A program made the translations under genes and the position numbers. Under the pieces are notes generated by a model. The model was not told where the DNA came from. It was given only the letters and a program-made list of their open reading frames with translations, and made no database searches. From Sycobia sp. Sy_11 (lineage: Eukaryota; Arthropoda; Insecta; Hymenoptera; Epichrysomallidae), in NCBI GenBank assembly GCA_018907035.1, contig JACCIC010000018.1:1705001-1769000 (forward strand): a stretch of 64,000 nt of DNA. Reading direction: 5' to 3'. Of this stretch, positions 1 through 11,530 are shown in pieces (the stretch's first letter is position 1; each line of letters starts with the position of its first letter).

Positions 1-2580
1 CGCATTCGTCTATAAATCATCCGTTTTCAGCTGCGTGTTACTAGTTAACGCTATAAATTTTGCGTCGTTACAAATTGCGAATATACCATGCATATGTTAA
101 AAAGAAAATACCTTCATTTCTCATACTAAATCAATCCGGAATATTTAAAATTTATATTTTTGTTAACCTATTAAGTAGTTTCTGTTTTTTTTTTCTATGA
201 TCACCGTATTCTATGAAAATTTAAAATTTTACGAATAATCGTTTCGGCGATTGTCTTGAGGTGCTTATAATAGCAGAAAACGGCTCGAAACATCGGAATA
301 AAAAATACGTAAATCACAATATATTCTTATTTATTTTTAATATAACAAATGACAAGAATTCATCGGATAATGGAACCATTTCAATCGAACGTTTTTAATG
401 TTACTTAATTCCTGCCATTTCGATAAGTAATTCATTGCCCTAATTCGATAAAGCCGCTTTAATCAGGCCTGATATTTTAACTACCAATAATGCCCCCCCC
501 CCTTCTTTCTTGCCGAACTTCGCTCGAGCTCGGACTAACCAGAGATCGGACAAGCTGACCGATTCCACACCAACGCAAACTTTCCCATTGAAAATCCACT
601 AGGAGGAGACTGAGAGTGCTCGAGAAATCATTCGAATCCCACGACACCTCGATTAGACCCCCTGAAATGTTTGCACCGGTCGCACTGGCAAAGACTCTTA
701 AGATAAGAATCGACTTTCGGCCAACGTATATACGCGTCGTCTAATATATCGAGCACGACGAGCGCACGGCCCCCCGCCGATAAACCGCTGCCTCGCCAAA
801 CAAGAGACGGGGCGCGCGTCCCAGTGCGGCAGCATCGCGAGGAGGCTTTATCAAGCCCCCCCCCCCCACCACCACGGAGCCATATAGCCTAGAACGTATA
901 TTTGTACGATTAATGGAGAAGGATTTATACGTCCGAGGTACGCGCCAATACGTACGTATAACGTATATAAGAACAGAGGCGGCGGTCCAATGCGATTTTC
1001 TCGTTAAAGTCGCCCGAGAGCTTAATTATGCGCGGGGCAGGCCAGGAATAGGTTGGGTCATCGAGTCGCCCGGAGGTGTGTTCGCGTCTCTCTATATGCG
1101 CTCGGACCGATCTGCGGGCGAGATAATCGAGGCAGGCGCTCGACTTCCATGCCCCCACCGCCGCGTTTCGCGGGCGGAAAAGAAACGTACACGAGGCGAC
1201 GTGCCGTAGCGGAATCGGATTTCGGAAGTGTATGAAGAGAAGGTGGCAGGTGGGTTGGGCGAATCGCTGCTACACGGTAGCGGGACAGCCGTGTCTTGAT
1301 GGATTGAAATGTATCGTCTAGACAAAATGCAGCCTCGCTGTTACAGGGAAAGACTTTGTATTATCGATCGGGGATTTCGATTACGTCGCGTTCGACGCTG
1401 AAGTATATATCGATTCCAATTCGGCCCCGTAGCCCTGATAGTCGCCTCTCGGCATTATTGAAGCTCGAAAAAAGCCAGCGATGGACAGTTGTAATAGACA
1501 AAAGATGCTTGAGTTAAAATGACCAAGTAATCGTGTAGAGATGTCCGCAGCTCTAGATGAAGAATAGTGGAACGTTCCAATGTTCAATTGATGGCCTTAA
1601 AACGGAATATGCGACTGTTAACCTAGAAACTTTAAATTAAACGTTAAATCGTAAATTGAAAGGGATCAACAAGTTTTAATAGGTTATTATTGGTCAAGAG
1701 GTCAGAAACCTGAAAAGAGACTAGCCAAAAACTGATAAGGTATGTTTTCATCCATTTTTAATGGCATTAATGACGAATAAATGGTGCCTTGGTTAAACAT
1801 TTTTCATTGTTATCAATAGATGCGACATAGTGTTTTACTTTGGTGTAAAAAACTTGATGGAGAGTCATGGCCAATTTTGGATAGTTGAACATTAGCTATC
1901 CAAGTACCCAAGTTTTCGTCAAAAAGTGTGTTAACTTGGAAAACGATACTTTTTGTTCTCAATACCATTTCGATTATTCTGGATCTATCTAATAATTGTC
2001 GTCAGTTGTCATTTTTTTGTAGTTTCACTAGCGCTATCGTCAATTTTAAGTTATGTGAAAAGTAAACTCGGAATATCATTTGATAGTCCCGAAGCGAAAG
2101 CGCAAATTCATCGCGATTTCCGCAACCAAATCTTCCGTTTTTGTCCAAAACAAATCTAATTTAACCATCAAAATTACGATTGGCTGTCATTCGTATCGAA
2201 TCCATTGCTCGTGACATTTCCCGACGTTCTAATTGCTATGTTCTCTGCCTTTAAAATTCAGCTTTCGTCAATGAAAGTGACCATTAGTTACGAATCCTCC
2301 ATTATACCCATTCGTCCCAAATGCTGCTTCGTTAATATTTCATTCTAAAACTTTTCTTCATTCGACCATTAACACTCCAGCGTTTTCCAATAAGCTTCTT
2401 TTACTCTCGATTTATTACGAAAACGGATACACCGTCTATTCTTCTATTACATTACGTACGAATGAAAAATCCGAGGTCAATAATCGACGATAATGTTGCG
2501 AAAATTAAGTCATCGTCACATCGAATTAAATAAGCCTTTCTCGTGAAAGAAAACGTCAATTTTGTTTTATCTCGAACTTA
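1..2580. other. Non-coding stretch, no gene seen
   Basis: A/T-rich single-copy DNA with a more GC-rich, CpG-containing section at roughly 480-1260. That section carries a C10 run at 493-502 and a C12 run at 856-867. No open frame has a recognisable domain, and no splice-bounded coding stretch or RNA gene was seen. If the minus-strand exon at 33973-34027 is real, this would be intron or gene body of that gene. Confidence 0.5.
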
Positions 2581-4120
2581 CCGAGGTCAGAAAGTTTCAC
2601 TTTTAAAACCATCCATTACGCGGCGTCGCGGTGAAGAAGAAAAAGAGGGCGAAGAATTGCGGGTCGGGTAGTGAGAAAGAGAGAGAAAAAAAACAATCAG
2701 CTGGGTTAAACGGTTACGTTGCATCTTCGCTCCGCGAACGGAAAAGAGAGCGACGCGCGCGATCGACAAATCAATTGGTTCATATACTATACCGAGAAGA
2801 CTAATTCCCAGTCCCGCCCGTCCGTCCACGCGAACTCGAATAATTGCAATGAGCCGTGCGCGCTGAGCGAAAAGGTATATATATCTATACATAAATATAT
2901 GTGTGTGCGCGCGCATGCTGGCGTGCGTGCGGGCGTATCTGTATGTGTGTGTATGCATGTATATATACAAGTTAGCGAGAAGCGAAACGCGCGCTGTAGT
3001 TAAGGCGGCATCTGACGTAAGCTCGCTCGCTCGCTCGTTCGCGCGCGCGTCGCATCGAATTGTCGCGCTTAAGCACCTTGAACAAATAATGCGCGTCCCT
3101 TGATTGTGTTCAAGTTTCCCGGTATATTTGCCAGACAAATTGAGATTATTTCATTAGGATAAATTGTTTCACGTTGGTGTGTGTATGTGTATGTCGGAGG
3201 GGAAGATGATTATGTTAGTTTAGCCCAACGCGCATCGCCCTCTGCAATTCCTCCGTCGACATTTGTAATCAATTGCAGAAAGTATATATGTACATACTGA
3301 TGAAGTGCTTTTAGCTTAATTAATTTGTACCTATCAATATACAATAGACTAAAGTCGGCTTTGAGATATCAGGAGCAGCGTTCATATTATCTGCTTGTCA
3401 TGTATTTATATAGTTCGTGATTGTACGAAAAAGTTCTTTTTTAATATTATTCATCGGTTAAAAAACTATACTCTAAGTAAACTGATGCTGAGCGTATAAG
3501 TAGATTTTTATATATCAACAGCTATATTTATAATCGATCACGTTTTACGTCATGCCATAGCTTTGGAACGTTCTTTCGTATAATATGCAAATTGGACATT
3601 TGAACAAACCATATAAAGTACGGCTTACAAAACTTTTGCATTTGCCTCGTCGACCTATAATTTTAAACTATGAAATCATGAAAATACATTACAATCTTTC
3701 ACAGCTATACTTTGTGTTAAGCCTAACTGGAACGGACAACCGTCTTGATGCTTCTAGAATAGTCTTTACAATAGATAAAGAGATGACATTACGATCGTGC
3801 GATCTAAATTTTCGTCGCGACGATAATAAAAGACTTCTTTGTTCGTCAATAATTTAACGACCGGCAATTGGATAATTACAGATGTAGAATCGCAAACGTC
3901 AAATTTTTCGATTTACCAATCTACGTAACGGCCTGGGCAAGAAGCGTCGGCGCCTGCGCTTCGTTGTCGTGGATCGAGCTATCGCGTCGGCAGCCAGGAT
4001 CTCCCAGCTCTAATATTTGCACGCGCGAGAGTAAACACACCGCGTTCGGCCAAGGCATCTTTCTCAACTGAGACGGGAAAGTCCCGTCCCGTGCCGGCTT
4101 GGTCCAGACGGTTATATCTT

Positions 4121-4122
<2 letters not shown>
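2581..4122. other. Non-coding stretch with minor simple repeats
   Basis: Mixed-composition DNA. It has a TATA/GTGT-rich patch at 2876-2970 and a short (GCTC)n run near 3020-3040, followed by A/T-rich DNA. A consensus donor-like GTAAGT lies on the minus strand at 2575-2580, but all three frames just upstream of it carry stops, so it supports no coding exon. Confidence 0.45.

Positions 4123-4174
<52 letters not shown>
4123..4174. repeat. (AT)n microsatellite
   Basis: Perfect AT dinucleotide run of about 52 bp. Confidence 0.97.
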
Positions 4175-4178
<4 letters not shown>

Positions 4179-4508
4179 GGATCTTTAACAACGACTGCTG
4201 ACGATACGATTCGCGAATTGCCGACAACTCCGGCGACTGCGATCCTTCCGCTCATCGGCACGGCTCACGGCGACTTTAGCTTTAGTCAGTTTACACGCCC
4301 GTCTCGCTCATTAAACAATGGAAAACTTCCGAGAAGAATGCAAAGTTCCACGACGCGCTCCGTGCACTCAATAAAGATACAACGGCCTCTGTTCTATTGT
4401 TGGCATTAAAATGCATATTTACCGTGAATCATCGCATTTCCAGATATATCCCATGAGGATGCATTATTTGTATAATTGTTTTACAACGGTGCAATATTTA
4501 TTGTCAAT

Positions 4509-4532
4509 GAGAGAGAGAGAGAGGGGGGGGGG
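4509..4532. repeat. (GA)n followed by G-run
   Basis: About seven GA units run straight into a G10 homopolymer, a purine-only compound tract. Confidence 0.9.
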
Positions 4533-4932
4533 AGGGAGAATCCATATTAGCCTCTTACGCTCGCTGTACGATACGGTAATTCGATTACTGTTTAAATAAA
4601 TACAGTGCTATTCGCTTCTTTCAATAGCTGGAAGCTCTGATTTTACGATTACAAAGGCCATATTGCACCGTGATGTGTCTTGCTATTAAGCGTTACTTCA
4701 TCAGTCGTAACTCAATCAAAGCCGCCTCGTAAAATCTCATCAACTGCTTCAGCAATCAAAGAAATTTATGAATATGGCCGATATAAACGAAGTATTAAAA
4801 AAAAAAAAACAAAAAAATTGCCTACTCGCAGCCATTGCGCGCCTAGCAAATAATATCTCTCGTCCTCCGGTCGTGTTACATTCTCTATTTTATTATTTCT
4901 CTCGACTCGATACATATGTATAGAAGAACATT

Positions 4933-4936
<4 letters not shown>

Positions 4937-4977
<41 letters not shown>
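4937..4977. repeat. (AT)n microsatellite
   Basis: AT run of about 41 bp followed by a short ACACCCGCG transition. Confidence 0.96.
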
Positions 4978-4980
<3 letters not shown>

Positions 4981-5795
4981 CCGCGTACACGCATAGTAAT
5001 TGTCTTTGCATTCTAATCTCTTTTCGCACGCAGGATTTCCTTCGCTGAGCGTATCTATATTTTCGTTTTGATAGTGCGTAAAACAAACAAGACAGTTTTT
5101 ATACAGTACACATGCGTGCTGTACATGAAATAATTATCTAAAAGTATCTATAAAGAAAATGATAAATTTGTAGAGCAAGTGCAGGATATAAGAGAATCGG
5201 ACAGCAGGAGGAGCACGGCGGGAGAAAGGGAGAGAAGAACGAGTCGGATGTGGAAGACGACGCCGACAACGCTGACCTGTATTCCGTCGCTGTCCTACCT
5301 CGATTAAATGATCGATAACCCACTAATTGCTAGGTTCCCTTAGCCACGGGAGAAATAGAGGTAAGGTGGAAAGAATGGAAACAAAAGGAGCGAGAACGAG
5401 AGCGAGAGGGACGGAGCAAGGGGGAGAGAGACCGGTAGACGCATTATCCCCCCATATATATAGGACATGGAAGACTTGCGCGGCGGCTTTTTACGACGGT
5501 GCTATTGCGATAATTATTGTGTCCCGCGGTCCCTCTGCATTTTACCGTGGACTTAATGGCCCGACGTCCTCGTCTCCTCAGCTACAGTGGCCCGAGGGCG
5601 AGGGCGAGGGGAAGGCGAGGGGGCAGGCAGGCAGGCAGGGGATGCAAATCGTTTGCTTCGGAAAAAAGCTCGCTCGCGTAAAAGAGCGAAGCCACGGCCT
5701 TCCTCGATCCCCCGCTTATCCCTTTTTCTTTCCCGCCAGAAATTCGTACAGCTGAAAGATTATGGTATGGGTGGTTCATCTCCCACCATGTATAC

Positions 5796-5801
<6 letters not shown>
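4978..5801. other. Non-coding stretch, no gene seen
   Basis: A/T-rich at first, then GC-richer with a short (GGCA)n run near 5620-5640. The 142-codon open frame here is rich in G, R and E and shows no domain. Confidence 0.4.

Positions 5802-5850
<49 letters not shown>
5802..5850. repeat. (AT)n microsatellite
   Basis: AT run of about 49 bp. It encodes the tyrosine/isoleucine stretch of spurious open frames on both strands. Confidence 0.97.
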
Positions 5851-5851
<1 letters not shown>

Positions 5852-5903
5852 GTATATACACGTGCGCAAGAACGACCTCGAGATCGGGGGTCTCGTCGAG
5901 ACG

Positions 5904-6000
5904 TGGGAGGAAGGTAGGAGAAGAAGGAGAAGAACAAGAAAAAGAACAGGAACAAGAAGAAGAGCACGATGAGGAGGAGGAGGAGGAGGAGAAAAAAGGG
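5904..6000. repeat. Polypurine (GAA/GAG)n tract
   Basis: Nearly uninterrupted G/A-rich tract of about 97 bp with irregular GAA, GAG and AAC triplets, ending in a GAG run and A6G3. Such tracts give artificial poly-Glu or poly-Leu frames. A mirror-symmetric homopurine tract could form triplex DNA, which is an inference. Confidence 0.85.
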
Positions 6001-6026
6001 CAAGCGTAAGCAAGTGGCAAGTTTAC

Positions 6027-6189
6027 CTTGATGGGGATGGATCACCTCGTCGAGGTAAGAGAAGCTCATATATCGACCGTCTGCATATCTTAGGCTCGTC
6101 ATCGCCGGCTGCCCTCCGCACACGTTAGGCGGTGCGCGAACGTAGCCGCGGTAAAAGCCGCCGAGGGAAGTAATTTCGAGGTAAACGGG

Positions 6190-6190
<1 letters not shown>
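6027..6190 (-). CDS. Candidate internal or first exon, product unknown
   Basis: The minus strand is open from the (CT)n tract down to a donor-like GTAAAC at 6021-6026, where the reading ends in phase 1 after ...VIHPHQ plus one base. The 54 or so encoded residues are rich in Tyr, Gly and Phe (for example SLGGFYRGYVRAPPNV, then RYADGRYMSFSYLDE). Third positions are strongly C/G-biased, unlike the low-complexity frames around it. An in-frame Met lies inside at MTSLRYADG, and another ATG lies upstream at 6282, beyond the microsatellite. No convincing 3' splice site was found, so the left boundary of the exon on its own strand is open. I do not recognise the product. It has the same strand and intron phase as the exon at 33973-34027, so both could belong to one gene. 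It may equally be a conserved non-coding element or chance. Confidence 0.22.

Positions 6191-6194
<4 letters not shown>

Positions 6195-6239
<45 letters not shown>
6195..6239. repeat. (GA)n microsatellite
   Basis: Perfect GA run of about 45 bp. Confidence 0.97.
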
Positions 6240-6242
<3 letters not shown>

Positions 6243-6342
6243 AAGAGGGTAGGTGGGAGAGAGAGCAAGAGAGCGTCATCATTATATAGACTGTCCCGAA
6301 AACCCGAGGAGCGATTTACTGCTCGTGTCGTGTAGTCGAAAC

Positions 6343-6345
<3 letters not shown>

Positions 6346-6394
<49 letters not shown>
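6346..6394. repeat. (AT)n microsatellite
   Basis: AT run of about 49 bp. Confidence 0.97.
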
Positions 6395-6396
<2 letters not shown>

Positions 6397-6490
6397 TGAA
6401 ATTGTGCTAGCTCGCGTACGGCATCTTAACGTATTGCCACTACACAAGAGATAGCCTGTGAGGTATTATAACAAATGCGTCGGATGCATA

Positions 6491-6492
<2 letters not shown>

Positions 6493-6529
<37 letters not shown>
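6493..6529. repeat. (AT)n microsatellite
   Basis: AT run of about 37 bp, the second within 150 bp. Confidence 0.96.
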
Positions 6530-6531
<2 letters not shown>

Positions 6532-6740
6532 CTCTATGTCACCCACTCACTCTCGCTCTTCCCTCGATCGTCGTAACCCCGTACGAAGCCGCTTTTCCCA
6601 AGAGCGGCGGCGGATGGGAGACCGAATGACTATTATAACAATGTGCAGCAGCAGGCCGGCGGCACTGCCGCGGCCGAGTCCAGTGCATTTGACGGTTATC
6701 GCCGATCCTCGGGGATAATACCGACGGGATACTGGAATCG

Positions 6741-6767
6741 GAGAGAGAGAGAGAGAGAGAGGGGGGG
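6741..6767. repeat. (GA)n followed by G7
   Basis: Ten GA units passing into a G homopolymer, the same compound form as at 4509-4532. Confidence 0.92.
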
Positions 6768-7683
6768 AGCGAATCGCTGCGCGGGATTTCGCTTTCTTCC
6801 AAGCCGATGGTAATTCTAGGATATAAGCTGCGGGATATTACGGAGGATACAATGGAACTTTGTATACCCAGTTTCTGTTTTATTTTTTTTTTCGCTTCAA
6901 GCCCTGATTTGAACGAGATGACGGCGCCGAAATTAGCTTCTTGGTTTGATTGTCAAAGCACGAAGGTCCCAAAGGGAAGTGCGAGCATTTTTTATATAAT
7001 CATGTCAAATTGTTGCAAATGCGCCGAGATCTCGTTATCTTCATACGGCTTACATAAACTTTTCACTCCTGATGCCTTTTAGTCCATAAAATATAGAAAT
7101 AACAACGATACGCTAACGTTGCGCTGGGATAAATTCAATAATAAACAATCGTTCGACATGAATCTAAACCTAACTTTAACAGAATTCAGGGCGCGTTGAA
7201 CGACGCGATATTCCCAGCTTTTAGCGTTCTTCGAAACTCCTGACTCGCTGAATCAGATACCGCCGACTACGAAAAGGAAAAAAAAAAGAAGAAAAAAACA
7301 CTTGCGGAATTCAATTAGAACCAGACTTTTCTCGGGCGAGTGTCGTCGCCGTCATCTATACGAACTACGCCCGACTAATTTCGCCCCGGTTAATCTCGCC
7401 GCGATAAACCCTTTACATCGCTTATCTTCTATAATTCCGAGCCCCCCCCCGCCCTCCCCACCCTCATCCGACCTCTTTAGCTTCGTGGCGCAATGAGTTT
7501 GCGCGCTTTTTCTTCTTCCCCGCCCACTCTTTCGCTCGGTATTTCCCGCCGTCGCCGATGTCTTTTTTTTTTTTTTTTGCTTCCCTGCTCTTTCTCCCTC
7601 CCTCAGGAGCAGGCGCTGTTATTTTGCCCCGGTAGAAGAAACCTCCAGATATATCTAGACGGCTTTACGAGCACGGCGACCGA
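6768..7683. other. Non-coding stretch, no gene seen
   Basis: Unremarkable DNA with an A-rich purine tract at 7274-7298, a C10 run near 7442-7451 and a T16 run near 7562-7578. No domain-bearing frame was seen. Confidence 0.4.
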
Positions 7684-8274
7684 ATGAAGGGCGGCGGGTG
7701 CACATTGAACGAGAGTGTCGAAGAAAGGGGGAGGGGGAGGGATAAAGAGAGCGAGGGAGAAGGGGAGACGGTGAGAACGAGGAATGGGATCGTAGTTTTT
7801 GCCGCACTACACCGCCGACTGTCCCGTCTCCATTTGCATACATCGCCGTCCAAGACGACGTCGGCCATCAGCGTGCCGGGACGAGGGGCCGGAATATCCG
7901 GCATGCAATTGCAGTCGCCGCTCGGGGACGGTCGGGCGGGAAAAGCAGAACGGAGAAGGAAAATATTACGCGGGCCCGAACACGTTGCCCTTTGCCCTCG
8001 GCCGGCTCGAACGTCCTACCCTCCCACCGCCCCCCGGCGGCAATTTACTCCCAGCGCTGAGGCTTACGCCGGCGAAATAGCATGGTTCTCGCGCGTAAGC
8101 GCAAATGACAAAGGAGTTTTTTTCACTCGAAAGGCAGCCGCGATCGTTTCATTTATTTTTCAAATTGCGCCCCCATCCGAGGCCACGAGACCCGGGAGGG
8201 CGTTATTAAAAATTTTAGATTGCTTTACGTCCGACCAAATGGCCGGATTGCGTCGGAGTTTAAAGCGCAAATAG
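7684..8274 (+). other. Unassigned 196-codon open frame
   Basis: This frame begins at an ATG, ends in TAG and is not built from a microsatellite, apart from a purine-rich patch near its start. The product is basic, with many Arg, Pro and Ser residues and an ending of ...AGLRRSLKRK. It has no signal peptide, membrane segment or recognised motif. Third codon positions lean to G/C, but the surrounding DNA is CpG-rich, so a frame of this length is not strong evidence. I favour chance. An unrecognised exon or 5' region is possible. Confidence 0.12.
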
Positions 8275-8864
8275 ACGAAAATCGCTAGAAATGCCTCTTT
8301 CAAACTTTATCACGATTATCCTGAATAATAATGGTTAATATAAATATTGGCGGTTTCGACACCACTTTAAACGTCATAATTGACCTCGTTATGTAAATAT
8401 TGGCATAATTCTTAAGATGATGTATCTCGAGTATAGATTACGATAAATTCTTATATCCAAAGTGTCAATGTTCTGCCTTCGATTCCGAGAGGATCTCCCC
8501 CCCCCCCCAACCTCCCATCGAAACCTCATCTCGATCGACAAGTCTTTTTCGAGTGCCCTCTCTCATAAAGACTGCTCTTACTCGGAGCATGAGGGTGGGG
8601 GGGGGGCAAGAAAAAAGACGCGTCGTCGACGTATACTTCAGCGCTTTATTTATACAGGTACGAGGCAGAAACGTGGAAGGAGAGTCGGCGGTGACAAGCA
8701 GATAAGAATCGATCGCGGCGCGGGTATATAATACAAAAGCCACGAAGACGAACGGGCACGAAAGAGGCAGAAGAGCGCGCAAGGTGGATGAGGGAGGTGG
8801 CGATCAGCGGCGCCCGTCTCCCTAGAGACGAGTCCTAATGCCGGGGAGAGGCGAGTCTCGCATC

Positions 8865-8867
<3 letters not shown>
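8275..8867. other. Non-coding stretch, no gene seen
   Basis: An A/T-rich half is followed by a CpG-rich half carrying C10 (near 8499-8508) and G9 runs. A hydrophobic minus-strand frame starting near 8782 resembles a leader but begins with TTG, not ATG, so it was not called. Confidence 0.4.

Positions 8868-8918
<51 letters not shown>
8868..8918. repeat. (AT)n microsatellite
   Basis: AT run of about 51 bp. Confidence 0.97.
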
Positions 8919-8920
<2 letters not shown>

Positions 8921-9255
8921 GATCGACGCGATAAACGTAATAAAAAAGGCGGGGGCCGCAGCGGCGCTGACGATGCAAGCAGACCGCGCGCTCCGGGCGC
9001 TGCCACCGACTCGATTACGGACCGACAATCGTTAGAGGCGCTTTCTCGCGCGCGACCGCGACGCCCTCTCGGTATCGTAGGCAAATTTCGCGTCCCCCGG
9101 GGAAACCATACAGTCGTCGGCCTCCTATTGGCTCTGCGTATAACTGTACGATGAGGGGGCCGAAAATGGAAGTAAGGGCCGGGTCCCAAAAGTCTCGAAA
9201 TTTTGTCTATCCTCGGCCGTCTCGGGAAAAGGTAGAACTCGAGCGTGTATACATA

Positions 9256-9257
<2 letters not shown>
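8919..9257. other. CpG-rich stretch, no gene established
   Basis: High-CpG DNA in which a long minus-strand frame stays open between an (AT)n and a (CA)n array. The product is Arg/Pro-rich with no motif. Its continuity through both microsatellites argues that it is not a gene. Confidence 0.4.

Positions 9258-9297
<40 letters not shown>
9258..9297. repeat. (CA)n microsatellite
   Basis: Perfect CA run of about 40 bp. Confidence 0.97.
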
Positions 9298-9300
<3 letters not shown>

Positions 9301-9615
9301 GCAAGCGAGCGTCGACGCCGGCGAAATGTGCCACGGGCGCTCGCGCGCTGGTTCATAAAAATTTATGAGAGAGCATGTGCGCGAGCCTGCCCGGACAGCC
9401 GGCGGCGCGCGCACGCTCGGCTCCCGTAGCGTAGGCGTTGCAACGAGCTACCGATTAATTTCGGATTCCGGCTAAACCTTCGGCCTCGCCGCCGAGCGAT
9501 CTCGTGCTCGCGCTCCGCGGCGGGGGAGGGTCGGATACGGGGGGGGAGGGTGATGAGCCCCTCGAAAATGCTCGGAGCGAGAGAATAGGGCTGGGGGGGG
9601 GGAGAGCTCCGGTCC

Positions 9616-9666
9616 AATAATGCAAATTGCTTTTGATAAAATCGATTTTCGCGGTAATTGCATAAT
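9616..9666. promoter_or_regulatory. 51-bp dyad with POU octamer and central AAAATCGATTTT
   Basis: AATAATGCAAATT (9616-9628) and TAATTGCATAAT (9655-9666) are approximate reverse complements. They are arranged almost symmetrically around a perfect 12-bp palindrome at 9638-9649. The left arm contains the octamer ATGCAAAT, the classic POU-domain site. This arrangement suggests a homodimer or paired-factor site, but its activity is inferred. Confidence 0.3.
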
Positions 9667-10549
9667 AGAAAATCTGCTTTGCCAGGCAGAAAATAATACC
9701 GTCGCGCAAGGAGTCCCCTCTGCCACTCTCTCGTCTCGTGCTCCTCGCAAAATGGATTTCGCTAAAGACAATTTAGTCCTCCCCCGCCAACCCAACTCGA
9801 ACGGGAACTGGAAACTTGCCTTTCAGTTCTGTACAAATGAATTCCGAAAATAGAAATTGCAGTCCCCAGTCCCCAGTCTCTCGATCTTATTCGAATCTTA
9901 TGAAGAAACAAAGTTTCTTTTTTTTTTTTTTTTTGTAACTCTCTATCATTCATCGCCATGCAGATCGAATACGCGTAGAAATTGCGTATCAGTAAATTTA
10001 CATAATGAAGAGTTACTGAATTATAAAAGCATTCGATCCGATATATTTTCCAAATTTAACGCATAGTATATCTAGACGATCTGGTGCAAATTAAAGTTTT
10101 TGATATAGACTATGTTTCTTCGTAAATAATGCTTATATGTATACGTATAGATAAGCATATGCTCCAAATATACTTCAGTAACTATGAATAACTCTATTTG
10201 AGATTAATTATTCTTTCCTTAAATTTAAAATTGAACATACTGGATCCAAGTATCGTAAGCGTTAATTAATACAATTTCTTTTTTAGATGAGTACTGAAAA
10301 TGATCCCTATCGATCTCTCTAAAATCTATAGGAGACGAAAATTTCGTGACTCAAAACAGGGATTCGGAAAAATTAGTTCAGACATTCCCTAGAAATTTTC
10401 TGTCGTTTATGTTAAATCTCGCCGAGATTTAAAAATCTCACTCTCTGTCGTCAAAAGCAGCTGTGATAAACGACAGCTTAAATGCGATATACTGCGTTCT
10501 CCACAAAGGGGTAGAATTTCACGTGAACGTATCGATAAATATTGATTGC

Positions 10550-10556
<7 letters not shown>
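9667..10556. other. Non-coding stretch, no gene seen
   Basis: Largely A/T-rich, with a T18 run near 9918-9935. A 77-codon frame beginning at 9620 has no motif. Confidence 0.4.

Positions 10557-10597
<41 letters not shown>
10557..10597. repeat. (AT)n microsatellite
   Basis: AT run of about 41 bp. Confidence 0.96.
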
Positions 10598-10601
<4 letters not shown>

Positions 10602-10936
10602 TTGGGTATCATAAAATCTATGTCAATCATAACACTTCGACGGCAGATCTGCGGCCTATAAGGTTAAAATCGTCATAGCACTATACAAATGTAAGAATAC
10701 TTTTGTTACATTATTTGATTGTTATATCAATTTCTAAAATTTAGGATGTATGAAAAAATTTTATTACATTTTTTTCACAACACCTTAAACTATTAACGCA
10801 AGACAAGCCAATATATAAATAAAATTGCCTTTTTAATGGTATGAAAGATAATAATTTTACTATTTACTTTATGGAAAGCGATTCATTTTCTCTTATAAAA
10901 AGATCGCTGGAACCATTCTTGAGGCGAATACTAATC

Positions 10937-10978
10937 CACTTACATAGATATGTAAGTGACGTGACATAAATATGTCAC
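10937..10978. repeat. Two back-to-back perfect palindromes
   Basis: Palindrome 1 (10937-10958) has 10-bp arms, CACTTACATA and TATGTAAGTG, around a 2-nt spacer. Palindrome 2 (10961-10978) has 8-bp arms, GTGACATA and TATGTCAC, around AA. Only two bases separate them. Near-repeats of ATATTATAATAATA follow at about 10980-11030. The arrangement resembles a foldback-element end or a dimeric protein-binding region; its function is unknown. Confidence 0.85.
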
Positions 10979-11405
10979 CATATTATAATAATAATTGTAA
11001 CATATTATAATAATATAACCATATTATAAAAGAGTGCAAAAGTCACTTGCCGAGTGTAACTTCAGACCCAAAATTTTTTTATTTGGGCCTATTTATTTGC
11101 GCGTATTTTATGCAGAGCGAAGGCTTGTGAGTAAGATTACTAGGTCAGTAATGTAACGCATGGATTTAACATCACATCCGCGGGAATGACAAAAATCTGC
11201 CAAATTTGTATGAACAGTCCATGCCTTACTCGTCCCAACTTTCCTTTAAAAGAACAATAAAAAAACAGGAAGAAAAAGAAAAAGAAAGTAGGCGCAAGTA
11301 AAACTATACCCACGGCAGCTAGAAAGAAAGAGCGGACGACGGTATTGAATAGTAGCCCCCTTCCCTGCCACCTCGACTACTTTACGCCGACGGCCAGTAT
11401 TTCTC

Positions 11406-11409
<4 letters not shown>

Positions 11410-11459
<50 letters not shown>
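11410..11459. repeat. (CT)n microsatellite
   Basis: CT run of about 50 bp, 25 bp upstream of a (CA)n array. Confidence 0.97.
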
Positions 11460-11464
<5 letters not shown>

Positions 11465-11481
11465 ACCTCTCTCAATGCAAA

Positions 11482-11483
<2 letters not shown>

Positions 11484-11528
<45 letters not shown>
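11484..11528. repeat. (CA)n microsatellite
   Basis: CA run of about 45 bp. With the preceding CT array it forms a compound locus of almost 120 bp. Confidence 0.97.

Positions 11529-11530
<2 letters not shown>

Noticed and set aside
2575..2640. Minus-strand CTCG|GTAAGTTCGAG donor-like site
   Set aside because: Stops lie in all three frames just upstream, so no coding exon. An untranslated exon cannot be judged without transcripts.
3585..3857. 90-codon plus-strand frame
   Set aside because: No motif or supporting context; similar in length to other chance frames here.
5776..6020. Poly-Leu, poly-Glu and poly-Ser frames
   Set aside because: Direct translation of the polypurine tract and the (AT)n array.
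8465..8782. Minus-strand frame with a leader-like hydrophobic start
   Set aside because: Its first codon is TTG, not ATG, and no donor or acceptor supports it.
8650..9414. 254-codon minus-strand frame
   Set aside because: It runs straight through an (AT)n and a (CA)n array. The part between them has no motif.
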